Assembly: GCA_021234155.1 (NCBI GenBank)
Contig: JAJEKV010000071.1
Span: forward strand, 248,001 to 312,000
Direction of reading: 5' to 3'
Length of the DNA: 64,000 nt
Source of the DNA: Isoetes taiwanensis
Taxonomy: Eukaryota; Streptophyta; Lycopodiopsida; Isoetales; Isoetaceae
The notes below the pieces were generated by a model, which saw only the letters and a program-made list of their open reading frames with translations, had not been told where the DNA came from and made no database searches. Shown piece after piece: positions 31,201 to 44,473 of this stretch; position 1 is the first letter of the stretch, and every line of letters begins with the position of its first letter. A program made the position numbers and the translations under genes.

Positions 31201-33140
31201 CAATAAAGAGCTGCAAAGCGAGTGGGCAGAAGCAAAACGGAAAAATAAACTGAACCTTGCTGCATATATCAAAGAGAAAACAGGCTATGTAGTCAGTCCA
31301 GATGCTTTGTTTGATATTCAGGTGGGTGTTTGGTAGTTACCTTTGACCTTATTTGCAACAGCATACATTGCTTCATGGTTGCGTGTTTCAGGTCAAACGC
31401 ATTCATGAGTACAAACGTCAACTTCTGAACATATTGGGTATCATATATCGATATAAGAAGATGAAGGAAATGTCTGCAGCAGAAAGGGCAAAAAAATATG
31501 TGCCTCGTGCTTGCATTTTTGGAGGAAAAGCCTTTGCAACATACTGGAATGCAAAGCGCATTGTAAAGCTAATTGTTGATGTCGGTGAGGTGGTAAACAA
31601 TGACCCAGACATAGGAGATCTTCTTAAGGTAACCTGTGTGTTTCAGATTTTTTTTCCATGTCACACAGGGGATTGCTTAGTACATATGTACAAATGGCTG
31701 GCATGTGACTTCTAATGCAGTGGCCTTTCAAAAACAATATTGTCTTGCAAAATTGCTTAATGTTTTGTTAATTCTCTGGTTGTTGCCTGCATTAGTCGCG
31801 TTTAGGATCTTTTACGTCTGAAAAACCTTATTGTGCCTCTGTTAGGCAGTTAGTAGACATCCATATGTTTAAATTGATCTAGTATTTATAGATAACAATC
31901 ATGTAAAGGCAGAAAAAGAATTTGCAACCAATGCAGACAGAACAACCAAGATGGTTCTGACTTCAGTAAGACAGTAGTAAATATTTAGAGAATCCTTGAG
32001 TAATGAGAATCCATTGCATAAGATTCAAAACCAATTGACTATTAATATCTGTAGACAAGGGCCTTCTCAAACACATGGATGGAACTCATGGGCAGTACTT
32101 GTTTGGTCTTACAATCTGCTGATGTTTCAGGTAATATTTGTTCCCGACTATCATGTTAGCGTAGCAGAGGTCCTCATACCAGCAAGTGAACTTTCAGAGC
32201 ATATCAGGTAAATGCTTCTCATGCACCTTGTCTTTCTTTTGGCTGATTCTAGTTTCCTCTCACACATTATCAGTAGAAACACTAATATCTTTCTACAGAA
32301 TAAACACAGTAAATATTTGGGAAAAATTGTGCTGCACATTCCTCTGACTTCTGTGACTCTTGTATGGCCACAGTACTGCAGGAATGGAAGCGAGTGGAAC
32401 AAGCAATATGAAGTTCGCAATGAATGGTTGCGTATTGATAGGTACACTTGATGGTGCTAACGTTGAGATACGGCAAGAAGTAGGGGAAGAGAACTTTTTT
32501 CTGTTCGGTGCCTTGGCAACTGAAATTGCAGGTCTTAGGAAGGAGAGAGCGGAGGGCAAGGTATGGATAATTATTTTTCTTTGTACCTTCTGGTAGTCTA
32601 AGGGGCAAACGTTCACACCACTCCATGTTTGTATTCAAGCTGTTATTCATACTGGGTTGTTGTATGATGCATTTCTTATTGTTGCTTCTGATTTCTACCT
32701 AATGCCTTTACAGTTTAAGCCTGGCCCGCAATTTTTGGAAGCCGTGGAGTTCATTAGAAGTGGGAATTTTGGACCTTATGATTACCAACCTTTACTTAGC
32801 TCTCTTGAAGGAAATAGTGGGAATGGAAGAGGAGATTATTTTCTTGTTGGAAAAGATTTTCCTGCCTACATAGAATGCCAAGATAAAGTGGACGAAGCCT
32901 ACAGAAACCAAGAGGTATATTGTTTGATAATATCAAAGGTAGTGAATTTAAAGGGAAAATTGAATAGAACGTAAATCAATTTTTAGTTGTGTCCACTTTA
33001 ACATTTATTGTGCATTTTTGCAGAAATGGACAAGAATGTCTATTTTAAATACTGCAGGATCTCCAAAGTTCAGCAGTGATCGAACTATTCATGAATATGC
33101 AAAAGACATTTGGAGGCTCAAACCAGAGCCCGTACCTTGA
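28241..33140 (+). CDS. PHO1/PHS1-like: Plastid-type alpha-1,4-glucan (starch) phosphorylase
   Basis: Glycosyltransferase family 35 enzyme. It transfers glucose between alpha-1,4-glucan and phosphate (glucose-1-phosphate), using pyridoxal phosphate, in starch metabolism. I read 15 exons with GT-AG introns: 28241-28475, 28550-28788, 28865-28966, 29112-29288, 29360-29635, 29748-30019, 30198-30315, 30405-30722, 30952-31104, 31193-31321, 31392-31628, 32131-32207, 32374-32560, 32714-32914 and 33024-33140. Together they give 945 codons in one unbroken frame. Motifs in order are [51 protein letters not shown] and [11 protein letters not shown], with the PLP lysine at about residue 791. A Ser/Lys-rich leader of about 75 residues looks like a transit peptide. 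Residues about 501-543 form a charged insertion as in plastid isoforms, but shorter than the roughly 80 residues of flowering-plant enzymes. The ATG at 28241 is in good context; an upstream in-frame ATG (28181) is also possible. Confidence 0.95.
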
Positions 33141-34479
33141 AAATGATATGTATTATGGCAAATAGTTTGCACACCTGTGCAGAAAATTGGAGGGATGGTG
33201 TATGTAGTATATGCAACTGCTGTGTGTAGACAATCGGACGTTGCAGTAGCTTCATGTGCCAGTCTGTCTCATATTCTTCGCAACTGTAATTGCGTGGTAC
33301 CCTCTTAACCATCAATGGCCCATTGGTGACCATCCACCAAGTTCCTATCTTGAAAATCTGAGTATTTCTTTCTTAAAAAATTGCGGTTTAATTTAAAATG
33401 GAATTTTATAAAAGGAAAAGTTTGGAAGAGATTTTAAGGAATGCATTCCATCGACCTCGCTGCAAGCCAACAACCTAAGGGATGCACACAAGCCTTTATG
33501 TAACCTAGTAATAATAGCATCATTAATCCATGACATCTTCATAAAAACCAACAAGTACTTGCTGATTACGTCACACCTAGCAAGTTAGTGAAACTTACCA
33601 AGGACGGGATTAAAAAAATCTCGCCTCCTGGGTATTCGAGGAAACCCTGGTAATAAGAGCATCATTAGTCTATGTTATTAGGTCCTTGATAACTAAAATA
33701 GATACACCCTCAGGCTAACTAGCCTTGTTGGCTTAGAAGTGCATTTAAAGATTTGATATATCATGAATGCTGCAAAGATCCTTTTAGCTCCATGAGCTAT
33801 CAATAGACAATGAACTATCAATAGACAAAGGCTAAGATTGTATGAATGTATTTTAAATATGTTCCAACAATTTTTCGAGGTTTCCGCATTGTTTTCTTCC
33901 CTTGCCATTCCTATTGGGTTCCAATCCCTTAAACCTAGCATCTTCTGCATTCCAGCCTGTTAAATATCGATGAGTTTTAAGAATCTTTAGCTCGGGGATA
34001 TCCCTATTCCGCTTGAGCCATGATGGCTTGGCAATAAATCCTATTCCTTCTCTGGAGTTTAGACCCCTTAATTTGCTAGATATGATTTGCTATCTCCAGC
34101 ATTTTCCATGTTCCTAAAACTTTTAATGCTATTCTTAGATAACATAATCTCAAGTTGCTTGCTTCTCAGAAGAAAAAACCCAAACTTGTGCTCTTCATAA
34201 ATAAAGGAATTCCCAACTCTTTTAAACAGGTTCAAAGACATCCTCTTTTTGACATTAGTCCATTCTCTTTTATAGACCATCGCTCCATTTTCAGGACCAC
34301 TTCCATAGCTTCACATGGCACCAGGACAGAGGTTCCCTCTGTACATAATGTGTTAGCTCCAAATCCATAATGCATTTCCCATGCATTTTCTTGGAGTGTT
34401 ATATTCTCGTGGAATGGACCTTAATTGATTGCAGAGCTTGAATACCTCGATACTCATCACAAACACCCACTGGGTGAGT
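33141..34479. other. Phosphorylase 3' flank and unassigned sequence
   Basis: The first few hundred bases are 3' UTR and downstream of the phosphorylase. The remainder shows no recognised gene. Its right end may include decayed sequence of the transposase copy that starts at 34480. Confidence 0.45.
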
Positions 34480-36583
34480 TTCAATATTCTCCTTATAATC
34501 AGAATAAATAGTGGAACTGACAATTTGCAGCATTCATTTCGATGTGTGGATTCCGCTTCAAGCATCGTTGTCCATTCAGTGATTAGTCGAGGATAAACTA
34601 CTCCATCTACTATTGGAGCAAGATATGTTGCGATTGGATGCCCATGAACTTGACGACCTGGTTGAAGGATATCAAGGAGGTCTAGATAATCTTGGCCAAG
34701 AAATTGAACTTTGGCAATTAAATGCTTGCATATAATATGAAATGAGGGCAGGCACAGTAATGGGGCATCATTTGTTGACTATACCGTATTCCAATATAGG
34801 TGTCACTAGCCATTGATAGGGTTATGAGTCCTCTATCCTCCAAAACCATGGTTGCGGAATCCTCCCCATATATTCTTAGTAATCTTTGTGCAACAACGTA
34901 ACATTTCTTATAAGCACGTGGGCTGTATCTACCAAACTCAACTACGAAACATCAACAACTAATATAACTATGACTATACATGAAATGAAAGGGTAACAAT
35001 GGATTGTTCTTACTAAAAGACATTCTTTCAGAGCAGTGCTCGACAAGAGAGCCTAAAGCTAGGCTACGGTCATCATGGTGATCCATTATATGTGATAACA
35101 TAGTATACATACGAATATTGGTCATTCGATCTAGAACATGGACTTTCAAGACCTGCCAATGCGACTCAACATGATTTGTGGTATCTATATTCGTATGTTT
35201 AAAGAGCTGCCTGAACCTTTGCCACTTGCCATCCCATACTGCGCCGAACACCCAACCCTGCTTTAAGTAACTAGACGATAATATTTTTTATACTTGTATT
35301 AGTATATGTAATGTATATCTATTTAAGAAGACCAATTAATTATAGCTGATGATAACTTCATTTTTGTTATACATGCCATAGAAGCTATGCAATAACCCAT
35401 TGTACTCGGATGCCTTCATCATCTTGCTCACTCTACGGAACACATCCCCTTTTCGACATACTCTGGCAACCTTGGGATTCAAGGTGTGCAACCATGCACA
35501 ACATGCTAAAATGTGACATGCAACCTGTCCACCACGGTTGTTATGACAGTGGGCATTCCCAGTAATCACTTCGACTCCATCGAGGTCAATGTTGATAGAT
35601 TTTGGTCTAACATTTGCCATCCTTAGAAAGGTCAATAGCAAGGCAATTTGCAAAGCTAGATGCTTAGATTTAACACCTGGAAGTAATTTTTTGCAGAGCA
35701 CATAGAAGACAGGATGACCTACACCACCTACTACAGGAGCAATAGCTACATATAAAGGACAATTATACATGTTAGTCCAAAATGTTGAGTCCATCGCCAA
35801 CCGCCATTTACCACTTTATCTAATCGATGCTTGAAGCATTGCATCATCCTAAATCACACATTATCCAGGGATGCCTATTTGGGTCAGGACTAGATGTGTT
35901 GTATGGCTGGTGATATATGACCTTCCCGAGATGCTTCTAGTCATCCATCCCATCCTCGACTGTATCCCAATCAGTGCCTAATCTTCCATCTGTGAATAGG
36001 GGCATACTCATGATTGATTTTAACGCATTAAATTGAAAACTCTGAAATTTGAATTGCATTTACCAATAATCCTTAACGGGTAGTTAAGTCGTCAAATATC
36101 CTCCCGTAATATAAAACGGTATGAACTTCCGATATCCTTGCCCCTTTCATTTACTATACCCCATGCAATTCAGGGATCTGCTAACACTTGTAACACTCCA
36201 TGAGCTACATTCAAAACTTCAAAGCAGATAGACATTGACCAATCTTCTATCTCAGAGAATGGATCGTGACCTGTATGATATTTTGATACATAAATCATAG
36301 TAGGAGTTTTTCCATCTTCCTCAAGAGGTTGTATTGTACGCATTCTGAACATACAACCCCTCCTATAACTCTTTCTAATTTGTTTATCATCATGAATTCC
36401 TTGTCGATGTGGAGCCTTCCATCTATGGCACGTATAATCGTTACAAATGAAAGAGCCTTCTCTTATGTTGTACTGAGCGTGCATGAGATGAACCCTAATT
36501 CGCACTTGGAAAGCTGCGATTCTTTCGTGTATATCTTCTCCTGGTAGTAGCTCATCCGACAAAGGAAAATCATCCTCATGCAT
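34480..36583 (-). mobile_element. SWIM/MULE-like transposase copy 1, decayed
   Basis: Minus-strand pieces in order: an N-terminal segment (36583-36170) with a Cys/His-containing CHRWKAPHRQG and YRRGCMFRM, as in the DNA-binding domains of MULE/FAR1-type proteins; a middle segment near 36000-35850; the catalytic-like segment (35800-35336) with AMDSTFWTNMYNCPLYVA and CHILACCAWLHTLNPKV; a segment (35251-34952) with TNHVESHWQVLKVHVLDRM; and a tail that includes a weak SWIM-like Cys/His region near 34770. Frame breaks separate them. The same protein is found on the plus strand at 45574-47100. The family assignment is inferred from domain layout, and no terminal inverted repeats were found. Confidence 0.6.
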
Positions 36584-37336
36584 TTATGGATCACACTTGC
36601 AGATGCAACCTTGGATGCAACATCACACATATTTGATAGCTATACCATTGTAACAGATCCCTATTTGCCATGATGAACTTCTATTACTTGTCGTTGATGT
36701 TAAGCCGCAATGGATAGCATTGTGCATGTGATTTTGCGTGACAATCCAGATCCAAAGATCCCAGTGAGTGATGAGGAGTTGTGGACTTGCTCTTTGATGC
36801 ATAAGATAATGTCTAGAAGGATCAATTGTAAGCTTCTGCTATATGGTCTCACAACGCCCTAAGATCCTTGAATTCTGAGGTGCAGGAGACCTATCATTCT
36901 TAGTGGAAAGAGGTAAAACTGAGGATCTGATGCCATTATCTCAGTAACTCTTAGATGCTTTTCACGCATTTTTACATCAAGTGGAAGGATTCTATTATGA
37001 AAGCATACCTAGCTTGAGAGCTCCCCCTTAGCCAATCCTCTGCTAACAGCATAGAACTTGGGGTCTGAGAGTTGGAAGTAAAATTTGAGGAGTGATGAGA
37101 ATGAGGAGCAGCCCCCTCATCTGTTTCAAAGGTTTCAATGGATTGTGCATCTGAATTCATAAACCACACATCTGATAAGCCGCTCAAGGCAACATCAGAT
37201 ACATCACACAACAATTCATCTGATTCGTGATCCGTGGACCTTCAGATTATAAACATTGCAATGCGACTTCTAGATGATAATCACAAGCTACTATATCATC
37301 CATGAACGACTAGTTGCAAATGTGAAACATGTATAC
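36584..37336. other. Unassigned sequence 5' of transposase copy 1
   Basis: No recognised gene or repeat. It may include the 5' end of the transposon, but inverted ends were not found. Confidence 0.4.
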
Positions 37337-37740
37337 GATGGTCACAACATACGTACAAGTGCATTTCTCGAGACACGGTATAACAATGTATACATATATC
37401 AAGTGGCACGTGATAATTACATGGGCACAAACCCGTAAAGAGAATGGCTCATGAATGATCCACGATCTTTCACATGAAGCAGGTACAAGATGTTCATGAT
37501 CATGCGTACAAGTGCCCAAAGCATTTCTCGAGACACATATAACAATGTATGCATGTACCTTCGGCACGTGATAGTCAGATGGGCGCGTACCCATAAAGTG
37601 GATGACTCATGTATGATCCACGATCTTTCAAATAAACTAGGTACAAGATGGTCACGGTCACACATGCATGTGCACAATGCATTTCTCATATATGTGTCTT
37701 TGGCACCTGATACTTCCGTGACAAGGAATAGGGGCACATA
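37337..37740 (+). repeat. Tandem repeat, about 2.5 copies of 152-158 bp
   Basis: Units start gatggtcac or gatgttcat at 37337, 37489 and 37647. They share cgtacaagtg, gcatttctc, tataacaatgta and atgatccacgatctttca. The third unit is truncated. The ORFs on both strands here follow the repeat and are not genes. Confidence 0.8.
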
Positions 37741-38400
37741 CTTTATATGACCCTGATGTCCATTTGCAAGGCTATACCAAGCTTATTCGAGGCAATTGGA
37801 AATGATCTTTGAAGGTATCATTAGCTTGCTCATTCTTTTGCTTCACCCCTTACTTATATCATGTACTAATATGAGGATGCAGGATGTCTCAATGCTGCAA
37901 TGTACGACACGCTACTTGAGACAGGATTTTTAGTATGGATGTCTGAGTATCAACAACATCACCAAATCTTCCAGGAACAGTGCATCTGCGAAGGTAATGT
38001 CATGGAGGAACTAGAAGATACCCTCTTGCAGTTGAAGGAGAAGAGAGATGAACACAATAGCCTGCCTAATGATATTGCACCATTGGTGTTTGGAGAGAAG
38101 CCAATTACATTTGGGAGTTGGATTTCTTCTAAAGGATTATTGAAGATGCCGTAGACATTGAGTGTGATGCTATCACACCTCCACCTACAAAGCAACCTAA
38201 TGACCTCGATATTTGGACATGATATTTCTGTTATAGATATTTGAATGTTTTCGAGTTTATTTTGAAGTATTTGAGTGTATTCGAGTACTCTATTGAAGTG
38301 TTATTATTTTGTTTCATCCAGCTTCTTGGGCCAAATAGTAAATAGTGCCAATAAATTCTGATTAAAAACTTTCTGAAGTGAAGTGTAACCCTTATATCTT
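37741..38400. other. Unassigned sequence with an 84-residue ORF
   Basis: A plus-strand ORF at 37900-38154 encodes a helical segment with VMEELEDTLLQLKEKRDEHN. It has no recognised family and no gene context, and might be a remnant exon. The rest is AT-rich. Confidence 0.3.
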
Positions 38401-39419
38401 CTTTTTTATTTTTGGATGTGGTTGGGTTCCGTGCCAAAGGAACGCCGCATGTTACGCCGCATGCGGCCTTCCCTTCCAGTTTGGGTTCCCCCTGCGGGAC
38501 GCCGGTTGCCCGCATTCAATGCCATTTTTTTGAATTCTCGCAGTAGAGAAGTTTTGCTTTTTTATAATAGAGGATCGAGGTATTGCGGCATGGCTATGGC
38601 GGTGCGGCATGGGTTTTTGGCGATGCTGTAGGGATGAGAAGCTTCCACATGTTGAAGCTCCGGCTATAACTGGGTTGCTACGATTTGGTTTGTGCAAAAT
38701 GTATATACATACAGATGGAGATGACATGCGGAAAACACAATCTAATGGAAGAACCTGGCATCCATTTTGGTTCACATGATCATAAAGCAAACAAAAGCAA
38801 CCAGTGTTTCGTTCACTCTCAATGCCTCTAGAAAATAAGAGGCGTATCAAGCTGTTGTGTGCATTTGGAGCTGGAGCTATTGTATGCATTCGAGGTTCGA
38901 GGTTGTGTGCAAGGTATTTATCTGCATAGGTATTGCACAGCCGGATATAGAGATTTTAACACGGTTATCCGGTATCAAGGCAAAGGTTGGGTATCAGAGC
39001 AGAGTTTGAAGTCGAGATTTGAGGGCAGCTTTGAGCTTGGAGCCGTTGTGAAAGGTAGATCCATGAATCCACGAAAGGTATTAGAGTCAGAATGGTTTTT
39101 TAGAATGCTTAGGGTTGAAATGGTTCAATGTGCCAATCTTTTTTTTCTTCTGTCATTTTGCTGCTCTTCTGCGGCCGTTTGAGGCGCCAACATCATGTTT
39201 TTGGGTTCCTGAAAACTGAAGCATCCTCGGGTTTCTCTATGGAAACAGGTTTCAAGGGTTTTCCCTGATCTGGGCACTGTATATGAGTTCCCTGATGACT
39301 CTTCAGCAACTTCTTCAGCACATTCCCAGGCATACTTCTTCAGCAACGAATCCAAAGGTGAGTTCTTTAAAGCTTCCTACGGCTTTGAATTTTTTATTAA
39401 TTTCTCTCAATCTTCATAG

Positions 39420-39576
39420 GAGCTTTGTGAATACTTTCTGCCACAGTTAGTTTTTGAGTTTCTTTGTGAATACTTTCTGCCACAGTTAGTTTGTGAGTTT
39501 CTTTGTGAATATTTTCTGAACAATTTGTGAATACTTTGTGAGTTATCTGAACAATTTGTGAATTCTTTGTGAGTTA
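39420..39576 (+). repeat. Short tandem repeats around tttgtgaatactttctg
   Basis: Two copies of a unit of about 41 bp (ctttgtgaatactttctgcc) are followed by shorter variants of tttgtgaatac and tttgtgagtta. Confidence 0.7.
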
Positions 39577-41741
39577 GTTGTTCCCCAATAACGTGTGCCT
39601 AAGTTAACTTAAATTCAAGTATGCAGGTGCCTTTTAGAATGCCGCATCATTGCCACCATATTTATATTTATGATCTCACTTCAACATGGTATACATTTCG
39701 CAAATTTATTATAGCACATAGTAGGTGCCTTTTAGAATACCCCGATGCCTCTTACTATAATTATGATCCGACTTCTCTTCGGAATGTCCCCGATGGTTTA
39801 CTCTTTGTTGCTTATATTGCTTTTGTTAATTGGTCATGTTTGAATTATTTGGGGCTAGAATTTAGAGCATCCACCTACATGTATAAATGGGCAGGTGCAA
39901 TTATGTTTGAAATGGTCAGTCAGAATTTAAAGCCATTCTAATCTTCCATGTTTTGCATAATCGATAGATGCTCGAGCTCAAACAGTTGTTTTGATTGCAT
40001 TTTTGGCGGATGGACTGAGGTTAGCCACATAATGCATAGAGGTAACCACCTTTGGTATCACTGCTCTTTGACTAGTTTTTATTTATGGTTTAGTAGTTTG
40101 AAGGGACAAGAACCAATTGTGGCAGATGCTGAGATGTCGACCAACAGGTAACCCTACGGTTTAGGGCAAAATGGGTTTGATTTTTGTACTGAAAGGTTTT
40201 CCTTTGATTCGACTTCCTTGAAAGCTAAGGTGTTGGCTCTGCTTTCTTTCTGCAATTCCAATTTTCTTATTTCGTCTTTGTTCTATGGTTTTCTCATTAC
40301 TCTCATTTGCACCTAAGGCAAACATTACAGATCTTTGCTCATTTCATAAACGCATATTCTCTAGCTCTGGACTCTATCATCCAGGTTTGGATTCTTTTCA
40401 TGTTTTGAAATGTAGTCATCCTTCAGAATCAATATGCTGTACAAATTTCTCATGTAAACATGTATTTTATCATGGATTCATGGATTTACATGTGCATGTA
40501 ATGTTTTTATAAAAGATATTTGTTGTACGATTCACCCATCTTCAACTGCCAAGTTCTTACCAGATCTGTTGTTGATTCCCAGTTTACTAAGTTGCAGTGC
40601 TTTCCGTTACATCTTTTAGTGTTTCTATGGTTTCTAATATCTCTATTCTAACAGGTAGCCCATAGATCACGATGCTTTTCCATCTTCAGATTGTAAAATC
40701 CAACCCCAGAGTCTGCTAAAGTTTGCCTATAGCGCTATTTCACACTTCAAAACACTATTTTCTGTCTTATTACCATTTTATGTTGCTTACAAAAGGACTT
40801 CACTCCATGAATTGCTTGCTTACCTTGCTCCAATAACTTTCAAGTTTGAGTTTTTTGTGAGTCATGTTACGCTATTTTTCTTATTTTGAATTTCAATTTG
40901 TAGTACTTTTTGTACGCTTCATTTTCATTTGGAAATGTTCTTCATTTGGATGTCTTTGGCCATTTACACTGAGAGTTGATTGTGAAATGTTGTCATCATT
41001 TGCTGTTGCTTTTTTTTTTCAGGGTTGAATGTCTTACATTATATCTGGAGTTGCAAATTTCCTGGAGTGTTATCACATTTTGGAATAGAAAGTATTGCAA
41101 TGTTGAATTTGTTCAATTTTGTATGCAAGTGTGTCTAAAGACATTGCTATACGCGTGTAAAGTTAGGGATAATCTGCTATTGTCTGCTGTAGGTCACTGA
41201 CCTTGGGTCGCAAATAATTTGTGATGTCCATATGTGAGCTCTGTATTACCCATAATAGTTTGCTAATAGCATCAACAATTGGGATGATTTTAAGCCCATC
41301 TTTCCAGCTATAATTGTATGTTCCTTCTATTATTTAGCTCTATCATAACAGATTTGGATAGCCTTATACAAATCATCAACGGCCAAACCAGTTAATATCT
41401 TTATACAGATGTGTATGTGGCAATTCAAAATGCAAGAATTGTAGAAATATGGATGACCAAAAATAATCTACCTTCCTCCCCAGATTCCTTTGTAAATCTT
41501 TCGTGAATTTTCAAGTCATCATTTGAAGCAGTTGTTCTTTGCCTTGAAAAGACCTTATCAAAGTCTGACTTTGTATTCGGTGGTGGCAAAATCTGTATAA
41601 TGGCAAGAACCATCAATCTATAATTACAATCAACCAACCATACCTTTGAAGCCCGCCCTGATACAACAAGTTATTGCATGCTGAACTGCACTTGGAGTTT
41701 ACGACCTCATGCTTTATGTGGTGAACTGTATGCATGCTTTT

Positions 41742-42067
41742 GCTTAAAAGTTATTCAGGTTATGCAAGACAGTACAGGTTATGCAAGACACGCTGCATGA
41801 CTTCACAAGGCACTTCCATTGAACTTGCTGCAGAAGCATTACATTGTTTGAGGCAGCGAGAATGAATTAGTTTGGAACTGTAGAAGACCATTTGGATCAA
41901 CAACTAGCTTAAAAGTTATTCAGGTTATGCAAGACAGTTTTGAATTACACGTTGCATGACTTCACAAGGCACTTCCATTGAACTTGCTGCATAAGCATTA
42001 CATTGTTTGAGGCAGCAACAGTGAATTAGTTTGGAATTATAGAAGACCATCTGGATCAACAACTAGC
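41742..42067 (+). repeat. Tandem duplication of about 165 bp
   Basis: Units begin gcttaaaagttattcagg at 41742 and 41907 and end with gatcaacaactag. They differ by a handful of substitutions and small indels. Confidence 0.85.
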
Positions 42068-43019
42068 AAACAACAGGCACAATACATTTTTCGAGCAAAA
42101 AGTAGTAGTTTAAAGAGCAGTTGTCATGTCTCTGGAGTTTTCAAATTTGTCTAATTGGTAAACTATATATTATATACTATGTTGTTTGAATAGGTTTAGA
42201 GTTTATTAAGACATTTTGCCATTGTCACGTGAGTAGCATAGATTAACACCAAAAAAACCATTGGGCTTCATTCTGCTTTCCCATCCAATGAGGTTATGAC
42301 GTGTGGCAAATATTATTTGTCTAAAAGTCAAGCAAGAACGACAGATTTTTACTTTCCTTCCGTCGATCTTACCATGCATTCCATGGATCTTACATTGCAT
42401 TCCATCAATCTTACCCTGGATTCAGGTGCAGAATGAAGCCCAATGGATATTTTCCGTTATGCCAAAGGCCCATCAAGTTTTTTTGCGGCGGTCAAGGTTG
42501 CCTTTGCGCTCGCGCCGGCCATCTTTTCTGCCAAGAACACTTTGGGCCTTCCCTTATATATATCTATGTCCTACCTATGATAAACATATAGTTTAAGGTG
42601 TTCTCAGGTTACCGTTTGGGTTTAGCATATACACGATAGATTGTTAATACAGGTCCATGGCAACATAATTATACATCCCTTCTTAAGCTGTTCAAGTTGC
42701 CTTTACTACAATTGTGTTGATGAAATATGGATGGACACGTCTTATAATGTTGTACATGTTTTGCTATTACAACGATATCAATTCCAGAAAACAATTGCAA
42801 CACTACAATTAGTCTAATAACATCCCAATCAAAAACCCAAAAAATAAAAAGTAAAATAAAAAATACTGCTTTTCGACAAACAACACAAAGGTATATTCTA
42901 ACTTCTAACTTCTATCACTAATCAATATGCAATGTAAGAAAGATGAACTAAAGCTCGATGCACTATGATGTATATTTGGTCGAACAACATTGTCCACATT
43001 TGACCATAACTCTGATGTA

Positions 43020-43041
43020 CAAACTCTCTCTCTCTCTCTCA
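43020..43041 (+). repeat. CT dinucleotide microsatellite
   Basis: About ten CT units in a row. Confidence 0.9.
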
Positions 43042-43402
43042 CTCGAATGGAGATCTATGAAGTTGCATTGCTTAATTTTTAAGTGTGATGTCCATTTAAG
43101 AGGGCAATCTCCGCTAGGAATGGGTTGCGCATTGGAACTCGACTGATTGTGTGGAAACAGGAAAGATGGCATTTTGATGTGCAATGGAACTTGACTTATT
43201 GTGTGAAAACAGGAAAGATGGCACTTTGATGCAGATAGAGATAGTGAGTGGGAAAAATATTTGAGATCGTGCTTGAATTACGATTTCAAATATTTGAGAT
43301 CGTGCTTGAATAGTGAATTGAAATAACAATTTTGAGTTGCTTGAGTGGGCACACGTTTCTAGTACATATAATATGAACAAAATTCTTCACACAAAAACGT
43401 TT

Positions 43403-43860
43403 TGAAGGGAAGTGTAACCCGTAAATCAACATGTATGTATACACGGCTCATACTGATGCCCTAAACCCATAAACCCGGGCATATAGAAAAGCTAATACAA
43501 GGGACCATATGGCCCGTTCATCGTTCACATCATGCTGAGTGTGCCAGGCATTAGATATCTACGTCGAATGAATCACAAAAAATTAGATCAACAAGAGTTG
43601 CAAAAGAATATCTACTTCAAAGGCATGTTACTTATCACTGCAAGAGGTGGCCCATCCTCTAGATGCAAGATGGCCTGCATGAGTTTCCTGACGAAGAGAC
43701 ATATATGAACCTCGCATGATGGAGTTCGCCCTTTCATTATTGATATAAGAGCATGTACTCTTCATGAATAATACAGTTCACTTTGGGATTAACTTGTGCT
43801 CTCTCTCTTTCTCTGTGTTTTGTTGTGTCTCTTACTTCCGTGCATGCTATATGTCTGACA
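43403..43860 (+). repeat. Probable 5' LTR of a Ty1/copia element
   Basis: The block ends ...gtctgaca directly before a tRNA-Met primer-binding site. It contains a TATA-like ataagag near 43747 and a CT-rich leader, as LTRs do. The TG start at 43403 is an estimate, since no second LTR is in the window. Confidence 0.5.
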
Positions 43861-43873
43861 TGGTATCAGAGCC
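43861..43873 (+). other. Primer-binding site, initiator tRNA-Met type
   Basis: tggtatcagagcc directly follows the ...aca end of the LTR candidate. Confidence 0.85.
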
Positions 43874-44199
43874 AAGTTCGAGTAAGAATCAATGAAAAAG
43901 GATAAGCACTTTTTGAGTTATTGAAATTTAAGTAACTAACCCTGTTTTAATATAACCTTATTTATGTTGATGGATGCCTAGATGTGGTTTATTAGTTTGT
44001 TCTTTGCAGCTTTTTTGTAATCACTAAAAGCTTCATAGTATCATTCACACTTAGAAGAGTTTGCAATTTGCTTATTCTTGAAAAGTAATAAAAGATCAAT
44101 AGTGTAATCCATGCTTATAAAACACCTCTTCCTATAGGTTGTATATGCATGATAAAGAACTTGTTATTTCTTCCATGGCCATGAAAGACATGTGAAAGT

Positions 44200-44410
44200 A
44201 ATGGTGTGATATTTCCCATATGCTCATAATATAAACTTACTTCTGAAAGCAATGGAGCAACATTCCCCATATGCTAATACAAAAGCAATGGAGCTACATT
44301 CCCCATATATGCTGATATAAAAAAGCAATGGAGCAACATTTTCTATATGCTAAGTTTTATTTCTCATATGCTAATATAAATGGAGTGACATTCCCCATTT
44401 AGCGTTTTTC
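44200..44410 (+). repeat. Minisatellite in the copia leader
   Basis: Repeats of gcaatggagcaacattcccc followed by atatgctaatata occur about four to five times with variation, between the primer-binding site and gag. Confidence 0.75.
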
Positions 44411-44473
44411 CAAGCAATGCGATATTCTTCGTGTTTACTATTCTAATCTGATTATCTTCTGCCACAGGAAGGC

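Larger units (their letters stand above)
38401..43402. other. Five kilobases without a recognised gene
   Basis: AT-rich sequence with scattered short ORFs (for example 39621-39941 and 39948-40151, plus strand) of no recognised family. It holds small tandem repeats listed separately. A ggtatcagagc at 38990-39000 resembles a primer-binding site, but no LTR was found beside it. Confidence 0.45.

Noticed and set aside
38436-38470. Small palindrome around ccgcatg and catgcgg
   Set aside because: Too short to support a hairpin function and without context.
38990-39000. ggtatcagagc resembling a retrotransposon primer-binding site
   Set aside because: No LTR end precedes it and no gag follows, and the core is only 11 bases, so chance or a very old remnant is likely.
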